Assembly (NCBI RefSeq): GCF_009866965.1
Contig: NZ_SPKJ01000001.1
Span: 94,413 to 158,412 of the forward strand
Direction of reading: 5' to 3'
Length of the DNA: 64,000 nucleotides
Origin: Propylenella binzhouense
GTDB lineage: Bacteria; Pseudomonadota; Alphaproteobacteria; Rhizobiales; Afifellaceae
Numbering within the stretch: the stretch's first letter is position 1; each line of letters opens with the position of its first letter. The notes under the pieces are model-generated. The model saw only the letters and a program-made list of their open reading frames with translations, was not told where the DNA came from and did not search any database. Shown one piece after another: positions 24,308 to 33,107 of this stretch. Position numbers and translations under genes: made by a program.

Positions 24308-24895
24308 TTAGCCAGCCTCGCTGCGCATGCCAGCACCGGGGCCGGCCCGGTCCGCGGATCGTCCGGCGCTGCGGCCAGCCGGGTCGCCAGCGGGGTGGCC
24401 AGCCGGGTGGCCAGCGGGGTGGAACGGCTCCCGCGGACGGTCGAGGGGCGGTGGAACGCGCCGGAACCAGCCGGCCGTACGCTCATAGACCGCGGCGAGC
24501 GACATCAGCCGCAGGTCGCCGCCCAGCTGCCCGACGAGTTGCAACCCGACCGGCAAGGGATCCGGGGTGAATCCGCAGGGCACCGACACCGCCGGGTGAC
24601 CGCTCGCGGTGAACGGCCCCGTATTGCGCCAGCGCAGGGTCTCGCCGGCTTCCGGTCCCTCGGCGATGGGTGTTGCGGCATGCGGGGTGGTCGGCAGCAG
24701 CACCAGATCGACCTGCCGGATCGCCCGGTCGAGTTCCGCGCTCATGCGCGCCTTGTCGGCCAGCGCCTGCGCGTAGTCGCCGGGCGTACGTGCCCGTCCG
24801 CGATCGAGAAACGCCCGGAAGCTGGAGCCGATCTCGGCCGCATCCCCGTCGGCAATGGCGCCATGATAGGCCACCGCCTCGAACTGTGCGATCAC
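24308..24895 (-). pseudogene. Amidase, C-terminal fragment
   Basis: The visible 195 codons match only the C-terminal third of an amidase-signature enzyme: DLVLLPTTPHAATPI, GPFTASGHPAVSVPCGF and PVGLQLVGQLGGDLRLM. The Ser-Ser-Lys catalytic core that should precede it is absent. Upstream sequence instead belongs to a different protein remnant. The C-terminus runs into a 12-bp tandem repeat encoding repeated HPAG units. A deletion has evidently joined this fragment to the preceding one. It is very unlikely to be active. Confidence 0.78.
24374..24421. repeat. 12-bp tandem repeat, four units
   Basis: Four consecutive 12-bp units of the type GCCAGCSGGGTG lie at the end of the amidase fragment. On the minus strand they encode a repeating His-Pro-Ala-Gly. 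Such repeats are prone to slippage. No function is implied. Confidence 0.8.
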
Positions 24896-25059
24896 CGATT
24901 GCGCGGTTGTTGTCCTGCACCGCCACGGGATCGTGCGCGTCGGGATTGACCCAGACGGCGGCGATCACCATCCAGTCGTCGGGCCCGCCGGCAAACGCGC
25001 CGGCCAGCGCGATGGGCGTTGTTGGGTATCTCGCCGACCAAGGCCTCGCCTATGAACAT
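24896..25059 (-). pseudogene. Formaldehyde-activating-enzyme-like fragment (Fae remnant)
   Basis: The start codon at 25059 overlaps the ureD stop (TGATG). The first residues [10 protein letters not shown]...AH match the N-terminus of Fae-type proteins. After a frameshift the translation gives DDWMVIAAVWVNPDAHD and then NNRA, which matches the C-terminal Fae segment with the pattern DDW-VIASVFIHP-A-D. The central part is missing and the sequence then passes into the amidase fragment. Fae condenses formaldehyde with tetrahydromethanopterin, which would fit dimethylamine and formaldehyde produced from dimethylformamide. This copy is deletion-scarred. The identification is by pattern memory and should be treated as probable, not certain. 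Confidence 0.5.
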
Positions 25060-25916
25060 CACCCTTCCCTCGCGCCCTGGCGGGCGGCATCGGCCAGCAG
25101 GCCGAGCAGCCGATCGCTTTCGGTTTCAAGCTCCTCAGGCTCCCGTCCCGCCAGCCGCAGCACGAAGCCGGCTTCCCGGCTGAACGGTGCGACGCCGCCA
25201 TAGACCGCGCCCGGACGATGCAGCCGTTCGACCAGCGCCCGCCGCAGTGGCTCGGCTCGGCTCAGACGCGCCGAGACAACATGGATCGCACCGAACGCCC
25301 GGTAGCGGCCGATCACACCCGGCGGCGCGGCGTCGAAATCCCGGCCGTGCAGATAGCCTGCCTCGTGAAACAGCGGCCCGGTGTCCGTCCGCCGCAGACG
25401 GATCTCGCTGCGGAAGACATCGAAGCTGGCCGTGGACGCGTCCCCGGAGCCTGCGGGACGGTGGGCACAGAAGCCCTCGTGGAAGATCAGCGTCGAGTCG
25501 GCATCCACCGCCGCCTCGATGCATTGGGTGAGCGCTCCACCCGGCAGCAGGATGTGCAGCCGAGGATGCCACATCAGCACCGCGCCGCCGGTGACATGAA
25601 GGCGGATGTCCTGCCGCGCAGGAACCGCGCAGGCGCGCACCACCGCCGCGGCAGTGGCGGCCACTTTCACGACAACCTCCCGGCCGGTCGCGGCGAGCGA
25701 TATCGCGATCCGCTCGCCTGAATAGAGCCCGCCCGAGACCGATTGCAGCCAGGCGACCGCCCCGCCGGCAGTGTTCGGCCAGGGATGCAGCGGGCCCATG
25801 GAAAACGGATAGTGGACGCGCCGCCTTTCCAGCACCGTCTGCCCGCCACGCCCGCAAAAATGCAGCTCGAGCTGCGTGCTCGCCGGCGCGTCCACAGATG
25901 GGGGGATCGCGTTCAC
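25059..25916 (-). CDS. ureD: Urease accessory protein UreD
   Basis: A 285-aa UreD/UreH-type scaffold protein. Recognisable blocks are [23 protein letters not shown] near the N-terminus and [11 protein letters not shown], then the central [15 protein letters not shown]. UreD binds apo-urease and forms the UreDFG complex that loads nickel. It overlaps ureG by 4 bp and is the last intact gene of the urease operon. It is rather divergent but full-length. Confidence 0.88.
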   Translation of the reverse strand: MNAIPPSVDAPASTQLELHFCGRGGQTVLERRRVHYPFSMGPLHPWPNTAGGAVAWLQSVSGGLYSGERIAISLAATGREVVVKVAATAAAVVRACAVPARQDIRLHVTGGAVLMWHPRLHILLPGGALTQCIEAAVDADSTLIFHEGFCAHRPAGSGDASTASFDVFRSEIRLRRTDTGPLFHEAGYLHGRDFDAAPPGVIGRYRAFGAIHVVSARLSRAEPLRRALVERLHRPGAVYGGVAPFSREAGFVLRLAGREPEELETESDRLLGLLADAARQGAREG

Positions 25917-26611
25917 GAAGTCTCGGCCCGCGTGAGTTCCGCCGCCGCGTCGCGGATCGGCACGTCAGGGTGCGACATGTCGCGAAACAGCACATCGTGG
26001 CACAAGAGGTCGGCGACGGTTTCGACGCCCCGGCCGTGCCGGCAACTGGTGCCGACCACGATCCTGCCGTCTCGAACCGCGCGCGCCTCGGCGAACATGC
26101 GGTCGAGATCGACCCCGACATGGGGCGCGAGATCGGTTTTGTTGATCACCAGCACGTCGCAGCGCAGCACGCCCGGCCCGCGCTTGCGCGGAATGTCGTC
26201 GCCGCCCGCCACGTCGATGACGAACAGCCAGTAGTCCACGAGGTCGAGCGAGAAGGTCGAGGCGAGGTTGTCGCCGCCGCTCTCGATCAGGATCAGCTCC
26301 AGGCCGGGGAAGCTGCGGTCCAGCCGGTCGGCAGCCTCGATGTTCAGCGTCGGGTCCTCGCGGATCACCGTGTGCGGGCATGCCCCCGCCTCGACGGCGA
26401 GCACGCGTTCGGGCGCGATGATGCCGCTGCGGCGCAGCCTCTCGGCATCCTCATGCGTGACCAGATCATTGGTGATGACCGCCACGTTCACGCCCCGCGC
26501 GAGCAGGCAGGGCAGCAGCGCTTCCAGCAACGCGGTCTTGCCCGAGCCCACCGGCCCGCCGATTCCAACCCGCGCCGCTCCCCGCGCGCCGTTCAGATCA
26601 TGGACGGTCAT
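25913..26611 (-). CDS. ureG: Urease accessory GTPase UreG
   Basis: A 232-aa SIMIBI-class GTPase. The P-loop [18 protein letters not shown] begins at about residue 17. The metal-binding dimer interface motif ACPH occurs in [15 protein letters not shown]. The switch [10 protein letters not shown] and the guanine-specificity motif NKTD ([14 protein letters not shown]) follow. It uses GTP to drive nickel delivery into urease. The ATG at 26611 is chosen because it overlaps the ureC stop by 4 bp (ATGA) and gives the standard N-terminus. A longer open frame upstream only shadows ureC. Confidence 0.96.
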   Translation of the reverse strand: MTVHDLNGARGAARVGIGGPVGSGKTALLEALLPCLLARGVNVAVITNDLVTHEDAERLRRSGIIAPERVLAVEAGACPHTVIREDPTLNIEAADRLDRSFPGLELILIESGGDNLASTFSLDLVDYWLFVIDVAGGDDIPRKRGPGVLRCDVLVINKTDLAPHVGVDLDRMFAEARAVRDGRIVVGTSCRHGRGVETVADLLCHDVLFRDMSHPDVPIRDAAAELTRAETS

Positions 26612-28314
26612 CGCAGCATGTATCTCCGGTTCAGCGGCACCACCGCGGCGGGCTCGCACATCAGCAGACGCCCATCGGCGCGCACCTCGAAATTCTCGCT
26701 GTCGACTTCGATCCGGGGCATGAGGCTGTTGCGCACCATCTGCGCCTTGCCCAGATGCCGCACCGACTTCATCGGCAGGAAGGTCTTCTCGACCCCGAGC
26801 CGGCGTGCCACGTCGTTCTCGACGGCGAGCCGTGACACGAAGGTATGGCCGAGATGCGCGCGCGCCCGCCCGAGCGCCGCCCACATCGGGCGGTGGATGA
26901 CCGGCTCCGATCCGACCAGCGAGCCGTTGCCGTCGCCCATCGGCGCCCAGGCGATGAAGCCGGACTTTATGACCTGGGAAGGCTTGATGCCGAAGCTCTG
27001 GCGCGGCCAGATCACCAGGTCGGCAATCTTGCCCGGCTCGATCGAGCCCACATAGTCATCGATGCCGCAGGCGATGGCCGGGTTGATGGTGAGCTTTGCG
27101 ACATAGCGCTTGATGCGCTCATTGTCGGCGTCGGCGGTGGTCTCTTCAGGCAGGCGCCCGATGCGGTCCTTCATGATGCTGGCGAGCTGCCAGCAGCGGG
27201 CAACGTTCTCGGCCAGCCGTCCCATGCCCTGCGTATCGGTGGCGAAGATCGAGATCGCCCCCATATCGTGGAGGAAATCCTCGGCGGCCATGCTCTGCGG
27301 GCGGATTCGGGCTTCGGCGAAGTGGATGTCCTCTGTGAGCCGGTAGTCCAGGCGATGGCCGATCATCGTCATCGGCACGCCCTCGTCGAGCGCATAGGCG
27401 GTGAAGGGGTTGGTCGGGTTGGTCGAGGACGGCAGGACGTTGGGATAGGCACAGACCGCGATCTGGTCCGGCGCGTGGCCCCCGCCCGCGCCCTCGACAT
27501 GGTACATGTGCACCGAACGCCCGGCGATCGCCGCCATCGTGTCCGCGCAGAAGCCGAACTCGTTGATCGAGTCGGTGTGCACCTTCACGCTGAAATCATT
27601 GGCGTCGGCGGCGCGCAGCGTCGCGTCGATCACGGCCGGCTGTGCGCCGAAATCCTCGTGGATCTTCACGCCCAACGCCCCGCCGGCAACCGATTCCTCG
27701 ACCGCCCCGACATCCGAAGCCGCCCGGCCGAGGAAGCCGAAGTTGAGGCAATATTCCTCGGCGGCGCGGATGATCATGCCGACCGAGTTCGGCCCCGCGC
27801 AGCTAATGTCGAAGTTCGGGCCGATGCCCATGCCGATCATGGTGGTGGTGCCCCCCGCCAGCGCATGGTCGCATTGTTGGGGCGAGGAGAAATGGGCGTG
27901 GACCTCCACGGCCCCGGCCGTGACGATGCAGCCGTCGGCCGGCATCACCGCCGTATTGGGACCGCAGCGCAGCTCGGGATGAACGCCGTCCATGATGTCG
28001 GGATTGCCGGCCTTGCCGAGCGCGACGATGCGCCCGTCGCGTATGCCGATATCCGCCTTGACGATGCCCGCCACCGCATCAACGATCGTGGCGTTGATGA
28101 TGACCAGATCGAGGCCGCCGGCGGCATAGCTGGCGCGGGCCTGAAAACCCTCGCCGTCGCGCAGCGACTTGCCGGCGCCGACCGTCAGCTCGTCGCCATA
28201 GCGGGTGAAATCGTGCTCGATTTCCGCCAGCAGCGAGGTATCGCCGAGCCGAATGCGGTCGCCCTTGGTCGGGCCGTAGATCGAGGCGTAGTGGCCGCGC
28301 TCCATCCGGGTCAT
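26608..28314 (-). CDS. ureC: Urease alpha subunit, divergent active-site flap
   Basis: A 568-aa catalytic subunit of urease, which hydrolyses urea to ammonia and carbamate at a di-nickel centre. Metal ligands are all present: His139/His141 (VHAHF), carbamylated Lys217 (GVKIHED), His246 (KVHTDS), His272 ([10 protein letters not shown]) and Asp360 (ATDTQ). The catalytic flap reads MIGHRLD at 317-323, with His320 kept. Klebsiella urease has VCHHLD there, so the flap cysteine (319) is Gly and residue 321 is Arg. This marks a divergent urease group. ATG 28314 gives the expected start and lies next to the fused ureAB stop. It overlaps ureG by 4 bp. Confidence 0.95.
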   Translation of the reverse strand: MTRMERGHYASIYGPTKGDRIRLGDTSLLAEIEHDFTRYGDELTVGAGKSLRDGEGFQARASYAAGGLDLVIINATIVDAVAGIVKADIGIRDGRIVALGKAGNPDIMDGVHPELRCGPNTAVMPADGCIVTAGAVEVHAHFSSPQQCDHALAGGTTTMIGMGIGPNFDISCAGPNSVGMIIRAAEEYCLNFGFLGRAASDVGAVEESVAGGALGVKIHEDFGAQPAVIDATLRAADANDFSVKVHTDSINEFGFCADTMAAIAGRSVHMYHVEGAGGGHAPDQIAVCAYPNVLPSSTNPTNPFTAYALDEGVPMTMIGHRLDYRLTEDIHFAEARIRPQSMAAEDFLHDMGAISIFATDTQGMGRLAENVARCWQLASIMKDRIGRLPEETTADADNERIKRYVAKLTINPAIACGIDDYVGSIEPGKIADLVIWPRQSFGIKPSQVIKSGFIAWAPMGDGNGSLVGSEPVIHRPMWAALGRARAHLGHTFVSRLAVENDVARRLGVEKTFLPMKSVRHLGKAQMVRNSLMPRIEVDSENFEVRADGRLLMCEPAAVVPLNRRYMLR

Positions 28315-28315
28315 G

Positions 28316-29068
28316 TCAGCGCTCCCCGCTGTCGTCGCGCGATGCCGGCGTTCCAGCCGGCGTGCCGGCCGGCGCCGGCAGATATCCGCGCTCGCGGGCG
28401 CGGCCCATGGCACGGGCGGCGACCTGCGCGTCATCGAGCGCGCCCTCGACCAGCCCCGCCGCGCCATGAATGGCGCGGGAGCCGCCCATGGCGACCAGCG
28501 CGACCCGGCGCCGGATACCCGGCTCGAACCGGACGCCGACCCCGGAGGGCAGGTCCAGCCGGAAACCGAACGTCTTCTCCCGGTCGAACAGCAACGCGCG
28601 ATTGACCTCGAAGAAATGGGTGTGGCTGCGAACCTGGATGTCGCGGTCGGCGGAATTGAACACCTCGATCTCGATCCGCGCCCGCCCCGGCGCGAGCTCG
28701 ATCTCGCCCGAGGCCGGCAGAACCTCGCCCGGCCGCGGCTCCGCGTGTTGAGCCGGGCTCAGGCCCGGACCGATCGGGTTGAAGACCACCATCATCTTGG
28801 TGCCCTCGGTGAAATTGCCCTCCACCACGATGTGGGGGATCATCGAGGCGACGCCGGGCTCCACATCGTCGAGGGTCAGCAACCGGCCGGCCTCGTCGAC
28901 GATCTCGGCATAGCCAAGCCCGCGCCGCGCGGCGTGCAGCATCCAGTCGCTGATGAAGGCCACCGCTTCGGGATGCGACAGCGCAATGCCGTCGGCGCGG
29001 TTGCGCTCGGCAAAGCGCGCGGCCGAGAAGATCAGCAGGCGCTCCATTTCGGTCGGGGTCAGGTTCAT
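28316..29068 (-). CDS. ureAB: Fused urease gamma-beta subunit
   Basis: A 250-aa protein. Residues 1-100 are a UreA (gamma) domain (MNLTPTEMERLLIFSAARFA, then HIVVEGNFTEGTKMM). A UreB (beta) domain follows with DREKTFGFRLDLPSGVGVRFEP and the conserved HTHFFEVN. Gamma-beta fusions are known from Helicobacter and some other bacteria. The C-terminus carries a short Pro/Ala/Gly/Thr repeat (PAGTPAGTPA) not typical of the family. It ends 1 bp before the ureC start, so the subunits are made from one transcript. Confidence 0.95.
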   Translation of the reverse strand: MNLTPTEMERLLIFSAARFAERNRADGIALSHPEAVAFISDWMLHAARRGLGYAEIVDEAGRLLTLDDVEPGVASMIPHIVVEGNFTEGTKMMVVFNPIGPGLSPAQHAEPRPGEVLPASGEIELAPGRARIEIEVFNSADRDIQVRSHTHFFEVNRALLFDREKTFGFRLDLPSGVGVRFEPGIRRRVALVAMGGSRAIHGAAGLVEGALDDAQVAARAMGRARERGYLPAPAGTPAGTPASRDDSGER

Positions 29069-29107
29069 GTCGGCAGCCCTGCTTCTTGGATCGGGTCGGA
29101 CGGCAGA

Positions 29108-29833
29108 TCAGTTGGAGAACAGGCGGGTCGTGCGGTCGGGATGCCGCAGCATGGCGATTTCAGCCAGGGGAGCGAAGGCGCAGGCCTCCAGCGGCGAGCG
29201 GATCGGCCCCGACAGCCCCTCCGCCACGCGGACCCCCATCGCGTTCAACGCCGACTGCACGTCGAGGTGGCTGGCATGGCCGAGGCGGAGCGCGGCCGAG
29301 CACAGCCCGGTCAGATAGCCATAGGCGGCCACCAGCATGGCCCGCTCGCGACCAAGACCGCAGAGCGCGAGCATCGCTCCGAGCACGACCGGCTGATGCC
29401 CACCCTCGCCCGCCAGCATGAGGTCGCGCAGTTCCCCTGCGCCCGGCGTGCCAAGGCGGACATGCACGCCCATGAGCGCCCGGCCGGCGCGCAGCGACCC
29501 CTCGCGCTGCGCCGTCCCGGCCACGCGTAGGTCCAGCTCGGCATCAAGTTCAGCCAAACGTGCCGGTTCACGCGCCAGTGCAAAGGCCGCCTGAAGAAAG
29601 GGCGCGTCGAAGCTCAGCCATTTCTGCTCGAAGCTCGCAGCCAGAAATGCCGGAAGATCGCCGCGACGCAGCTCGCCATCGGCGAACAGCCCCTCAAGGC
29701 CCCAGGAAAAGCCGAACCCGCCGCTCGGAAACAGGCTGTCGGCAAGGCGCAAGCTGTGAAACAGCTCATGGAGGCTGCCGCTGTCCTTGCCGGCGTCTGG
29801 GGCGAATTCCCCCTCCCCTCCATCAGCCGACAT
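29108..29833 (-). CDS. ureF: Urease accessory protein UreF
   Basis: A 241-aa all-helical UreF. The N-terminal signature is RLADSLFPSGGFGFSWGLE, and the C-terminal part is typical (LRLGHASHLDVQSALNAMG). It bridges UreD and UreG in the nickel-loading complex. The start at 29833 overlaps the end of ureE by 11 bp. The frame continues upstream as a ureE shadow. Confidence 0.92.
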   Translation of the reverse strand: MSADGGEGEFAPDAGKDSGSLHELFHSLRLADSLFPSGGFGFSWGLEGLFADGELRRGDLPAFLAASFEQKWLSFDAPFLQAAFALAREPARLAELDAELDLRVAGTAQREGSLRAGRALMGVHVRLGTPGAGELRDLMLAGEGGHQPVVLGAMLALCGLGRERAMLVAAYGYLTGLCSAALRLGHASHLDVQSALNAMGVRVAEGLSGPIRSPLEACAFAPLAEIAMLRHPDRTTRLFSN

Positions 29834-30344
29834 GACGCACCCGTCCCTCGTCGAGCAGCGGCGCGACGCGTGCGAGATAGTCGGCCGCCTTCGTCTCGGC
29901 CGCCACCAGCAGATCATCGCCGTCGAAGCGCACGCGCCAGTGCAGATTGCCGGCGTGGTAGCCCAGCTCAAGCGCAGCGGCGGCGTCGAGCGGGTGCAGG
30001 CGTAGCCAGATTTCGGCCTCGACCCTCAGCACCAGCGCCAGATCGGGCTCGGCGTACAGCACCGCGCCGTCGAACAGGAAGACATCGCGCGGCAGGTCGA
30101 CGATTACCTCGCGCCCGCACATCGAGCGCGCGCGGAAACGATGCCGCCGCAGATCGGCGGCCGGCACCTCGACGATCTCGACCGCGCCGGCATGTTCGAT
30201 GGCATGCAGGCGGCGGTGCCAGCCGGCCTCGGCCCGGTCGCCGAGGATCGCCACGACACGCAGCGGCGCAAGCGCCTCCGGGCCTGCCGCTCCGCCGTAC
30301 GAATGCGCTCCCTCCCGGCCGTCATCTCCGCCGGACGAGGTCAT
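29823..30344 (-). CDS. ureE: Urease accessory nickel chaperone UreE
   Basis: A 173-aa UreE-like protein with the peptide-binding N-terminal domain (RFRARSMCGREVIVDLPRD) and the metal-binding C-terminal domain (LGYHAGNLHWRVRFDGDDL), in which GYHAGNLHW is the family hallmark. There is no His-rich tail, so nickel storage is not expected, only delivery. Its N-terminal 20 residues are Gly-rich and weakly conserved. It lies 33 bp after dmfA2 and begins the urease part of the operon. Confidence 0.88.
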   Translation of the reverse strand: MTSSGGDDGREGAHSYGGAAGPEALAPLRVVAILGDRAEAGWHRRLHAIEHAGAVEIVEVPAADLRRHRFRARSMCGREVIVDLPRDVFLFDGAVLYAEPDLALVLRVEAEIWLRLHPLDAAAALELGYHAGNLHWRVRFDGDDLLVAAETKAADYLARVAPLLDEGRVRHVG

Positions 30345-30377
30345 CGGGCGCTCCCTCCCGTCGGATCGAGCATGAGG

Positions 30378-32741
30378 CTAGCGGGCATCGGCCGCTCCCG
30401 TGATGTCGGGCAGTCCGCCGTCGCTCAGGAACCCGTTGACGACATTGGCCATGATCCGCGAGACGGCATTGTCGAAATCGTTCCAGGGCAAGGCCCCCGC
30501 CCAGGCGATGGAGCTCGCGGAAAACACCGCCCCGCCATTTGCGGTGCGGAAATACACCATGTCGCACCGCACCTGCGGATGCTCGTCGCCGCCCAGGCCG
30601 GGATGGCTGAAGAAAATCTCCTCCTGCACCAGCGGCCAGTTCGATGTCAGCGGCTCGGACGAGGCGAGAACCACCGCGCCGGGCGGCGAGCCGAGGGCCG
30701 CGTCGTAACGGTCGATCTCAAGGCCCACCACCCCACCGTGGATCAGGCCGAAATCGCCGATCAACTCGCCCTCGACCCCCTCCAGAATCCAGGCGACCTC
30801 GGGGGCGAAGCTGGCCGGCATCCGGCGAAACGGGACCGAGATGTCCATTCCTTCGGACGCGAAGCCCACGCCCACCAGCTTCTGCGGCGCCCGGTTGCGG
30901 TGCCGCCACAGCCCGCCGGGCTCGCCGGTGGTGACGAGATAGCCTTCGCCGGGACGGCATTGCCAGGCCCGCGAACCGGCCTCGCGGCGGCGTATTTCCA
31001 TCACCCACGGCTCTTCCGGGCGGAAGGCAACGACCCAGTACAGGCCGTTGCCCGACAGATAGAGGATGCGCCCGCCCCCCGCGCTGAAATCCTCGATCGC
31101 GTCGAGCATCGGCTCGGACGCATATTCGGCGTGGCTGCCGGTGATCAGCACCCGGTAGCCGTCGAGCGCCGCCCGCCCCTCGCGGTCGAGGTCCTCGTCG
31201 GTGATCACGTCATAAGCGTGGCCGGACTGCTCCAGCCAGGCGATGATCGACAGGTCGGCTCCCAGCCCCCAGGGCGCGGCAACGCCGGGAAAGCGGTAGT
31301 CGGGCTGCATGGTGAAGATCGGCCGGCGATAGGAGGTGTAGCAGACCCCCGCGCCGTCGCGATGGACATCATAGGCCGAGAGGCCGAACAGATAGTTGTT
31401 CTCGCAGGCCTCGATATCGGCGCGGGCGAGGATCGGAGACCGCCCCATCAGCGCCTGCCCGATATCGCCTTCCATGCTGCGCGGTCCGTTGGCATAGGCC
31501 ATGTAGGTCGCGGTCGGCAGCAGGAAGCAGATCGGCGCCGAGCGCCGCGCGGGACGAACACAGAAAACCGCGCGTTCGGTCACCCCGCCATGGCGAAGAC
31601 GCAGGGCATAGACGCCGCTGCGCAGGTCGGCGGAAAGCTGCAACGTGACCGTCGGCGGCCACAGGCAGTCGGCAAGCGCGTCGTCGTGGAACTCGATCCC
31701 GCCATATTGCTCGGGCGCCAGCCGAAAGCTGTCCACGCACCCGTCCCAGTTCCACCCGGTCTGGCCGCGCACGGGCCGGTTCACCCCGACCAGATCGAGC
31801 GAGGAAGGGCCGAGGTCGCGCACCACATCGCCGATTCCGCCGGGCCCGTAGCCGGCCGTCGTGTCCCAGAACGCGAGGGTTCGGGCGGCTTCGAGTGGGG
31901 TGCCTGCGGCGAGGGCCTCGCGCACGCCCTTGTCCGCGCCGCCGCGTATCAGGCCGAAACGGTCGATCTTGCCATTGTACAGGCACTCGATCGGCCCGCC
32001 CTCCGCGGGGCGTCCGCCGACGAGCACCGTTCCGGGACCGGGCGCGGCCGTCCACGCCTCGAGCGGCCCCGCCGCGTCGGGCGGGTCCTGCCGGGGCACG
32101 GCGCGCGACCAGAGCCCGTTGGCCCGGCCGGGCAGATGCCGCGAGGCAAGGACCACCTGCCCCCCCGCCGGATCGATATCCGCCGTCACCAGATACCAGC
32201 AATGCGCCAGCACGGGCTGCGGCTGGCCGAGCACGCGGCGCCAGCCCTGCGCATCATGCCTGAAGAAAGCGAGGCAGCCCTGTTCGTCCAGACACAGCGC
32301 GTAGCCGGCAGGCTCGCCCCCGTCGCGCAGATAGGAGACGAGCGTCTGGACGCCCGCGCCGGGAAGCGCCGGATGGATATAGGCCCAGAGGGTGAAGCGC
32401 TCCTGCGGCAGGAGTGCGCCGCCGGCATCCGTGCCGCGCAGCACGTTGCCGCGCGGTACGTCCCGCCACGACACCGCGAGCCGGCCGTTTGCGGGGCAGT
32501 CGATCTCCTCCTCGCGAAAGCCGGGGCCGGCCGGATGGACATCGCCATGCAGCAACCGGACGAGTTGCGCCTCGACTTCCGACGTGCCGGCCGCGCTGAC
32601 CATCACATCGAGCGCCTCGCCCGCCCGGACGCTGATGCGCGCGACATAGGCATGAATGTGGACCGGCCCGCTCGAAAGCCGCTCGCCGGGCATGGGATCG
32701 CCGGGCATGGGATCGCGGGGCATGGGACTGGCCCCGCTCAT
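30378..32741 (-). CDS. dmfA2: N,N-dimethylformamidase large subunit
   Basis: A 787-aa protein matching the large (beta) subunit of N,N-dimethylformamidase. Residues about 1-400 contain beta-rich domains including a LamG-like region (TLWAYIHPALPG, YNGKIDRFGL). The C-terminal half holds TATYMAYANGPRS, ITGSHAEYASEPMLDAIEDF and GGRILYLSGNGLYWV, conserved around the mononuclear iron site of this amidohydrolase. The enzyme converts dimethylformamide to formate and dimethylamine. It overlaps the small-subunit gene by 4 bp. The N-terminus shows a short repeated MPGDP/MPRDP motif that offers several possible ATG starts. I keep the longest. Confidence 0.9.
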   Translation of the reverse strand: MSGASPMPRDPMPGDPMPGERLSSGPVHIHAYVARISVRAGEALDVMVSAAGTSEVEAQLVRLLHGDVHPAGPGFREEEIDCPANGRLAVSWRDVPRGNVLRGTDAGGALLPQERFTLWAYIHPALPGAGVQTLVSYLRDGGEPAGYALCLDEQGCLAFFRHDAQGWRRVLGQPQPVLAHCWYLVTADIDPAGGQVVLASRHLPGRANGLWSRAVPRQDPPDAAGPLEAWTAAPGPGTVLVGGRPAEGGPIECLYNGKIDRFGLIRGGADKGVREALAAGTPLEAARTLAFWDTTAGYGPGGIGDVVRDLGPSSLDLVGVNRPVRGQTGWNWDGCVDSFRLAPEQYGGIEFHDDALADCLWPPTVTLQLSADLRSGVYALRLRHGGVTERAVFCVRPARRSAPICFLLPTATYMAYANGPRSMEGDIGQALMGRSPILARADIEACENNYLFGLSAYDVHRDGAGVCYTSYRRPIFTMQPDYRFPGVAAPWGLGADLSIIAWLEQSGHAYDVITDEDLDREGRAALDGYRVLITGSHAEYASEPMLDAIEDFSAGGGRILYLSGNGLYWVVAFRPEEPWVMEIRRREAGSRAWQCRPGEGYLVTTGEPGGLWRHRNRAPQKLVGVGFASEGMDISVPFRRMPASFAPEVAWILEGVEGELIGDFGLIHGGVVGLEIDRYDAALGSPPGAVVLASSEPLTSNWPLVQEEIFFSHPGLGGDEHPQVRCDMVYFRTANGGAVFSASSIAWAGALPWNDFDNAVSRIMANVVNGFLSDGGLPDITGAADAR

Positions 32742-33103
32742 CGGTCGGTCTCCATGAGCTCGGCAATGCGCATCAGGAAAATCGCGTGGCTGGCGGCGGC
32801 GATGGTCGCATGGCCTTCGGTGCTGGCGAACACCGGCGCCTCGCCCCGCCGCCCGGAAAGCCGGACCACGCGATAAAGCGCGAACGGCTCCTCGGCATAG
32901 ATCGCGAGCTTGCCGGCCATGGGCGCTCGGCGCAGATAATTGAGAACGGCGGAAAGCTCGCGGCTATGCGGCCCCTCCGGCGCGCGCGCGTGCTCCTCGA
33001 TCAGTTCGGGCGTCACAAGACCGCGCATGCGCGCGCGGATCGCGATGTCGAACGCCCGCAGGCTGGCCGCGACGGGATCGCCGGTCGAGGAGGCGCTGCC
33101 CAT
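32738..33103 (-). CDS. dmfA1: N,N-dimethylformamidase small subunit
   Basis: A 121-aa small subunit of dimethylformamidase. The helical region LRAFDIAIRARMRGLVTPELIEEH (residues about 14-37) and the C-terminal GHATIAAASHAIFLMRIAELME are typical. It packs on the large subunit in the native hetero-oligomer. The ATG at 33103 is preferred over 33124, because the latter would overlap the livM stop and GGGAG lies upstream of 33103. It is coupled to dmfA2 by a 4-bp overlap. Confidence 0.88.
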   Translation of the reverse strand: MGSASSTGDPVAASLRAFDIAIRARMRGLVTPELIEEHARAPEGPHSRELSAVLNYLRRAPMAGKLAIYAEEPFALYRVVRLSGRRGEAPVFASTEGHATIAAASHAIFLMRIAELMETDR

Positions 33104-33107
33104 GACG

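Noticed and set aside
24374..24421. Possible CRISPR-like array
   Set aside because: The units are 12 bp, contiguous and without spacers, so it is a simple tandem repeat inside a coding remnant.
30141..32876. A 911-codon rightward frame
   Set aside because: Antisense shadow of dmfA2 and ureE, which carry recognisable domains.
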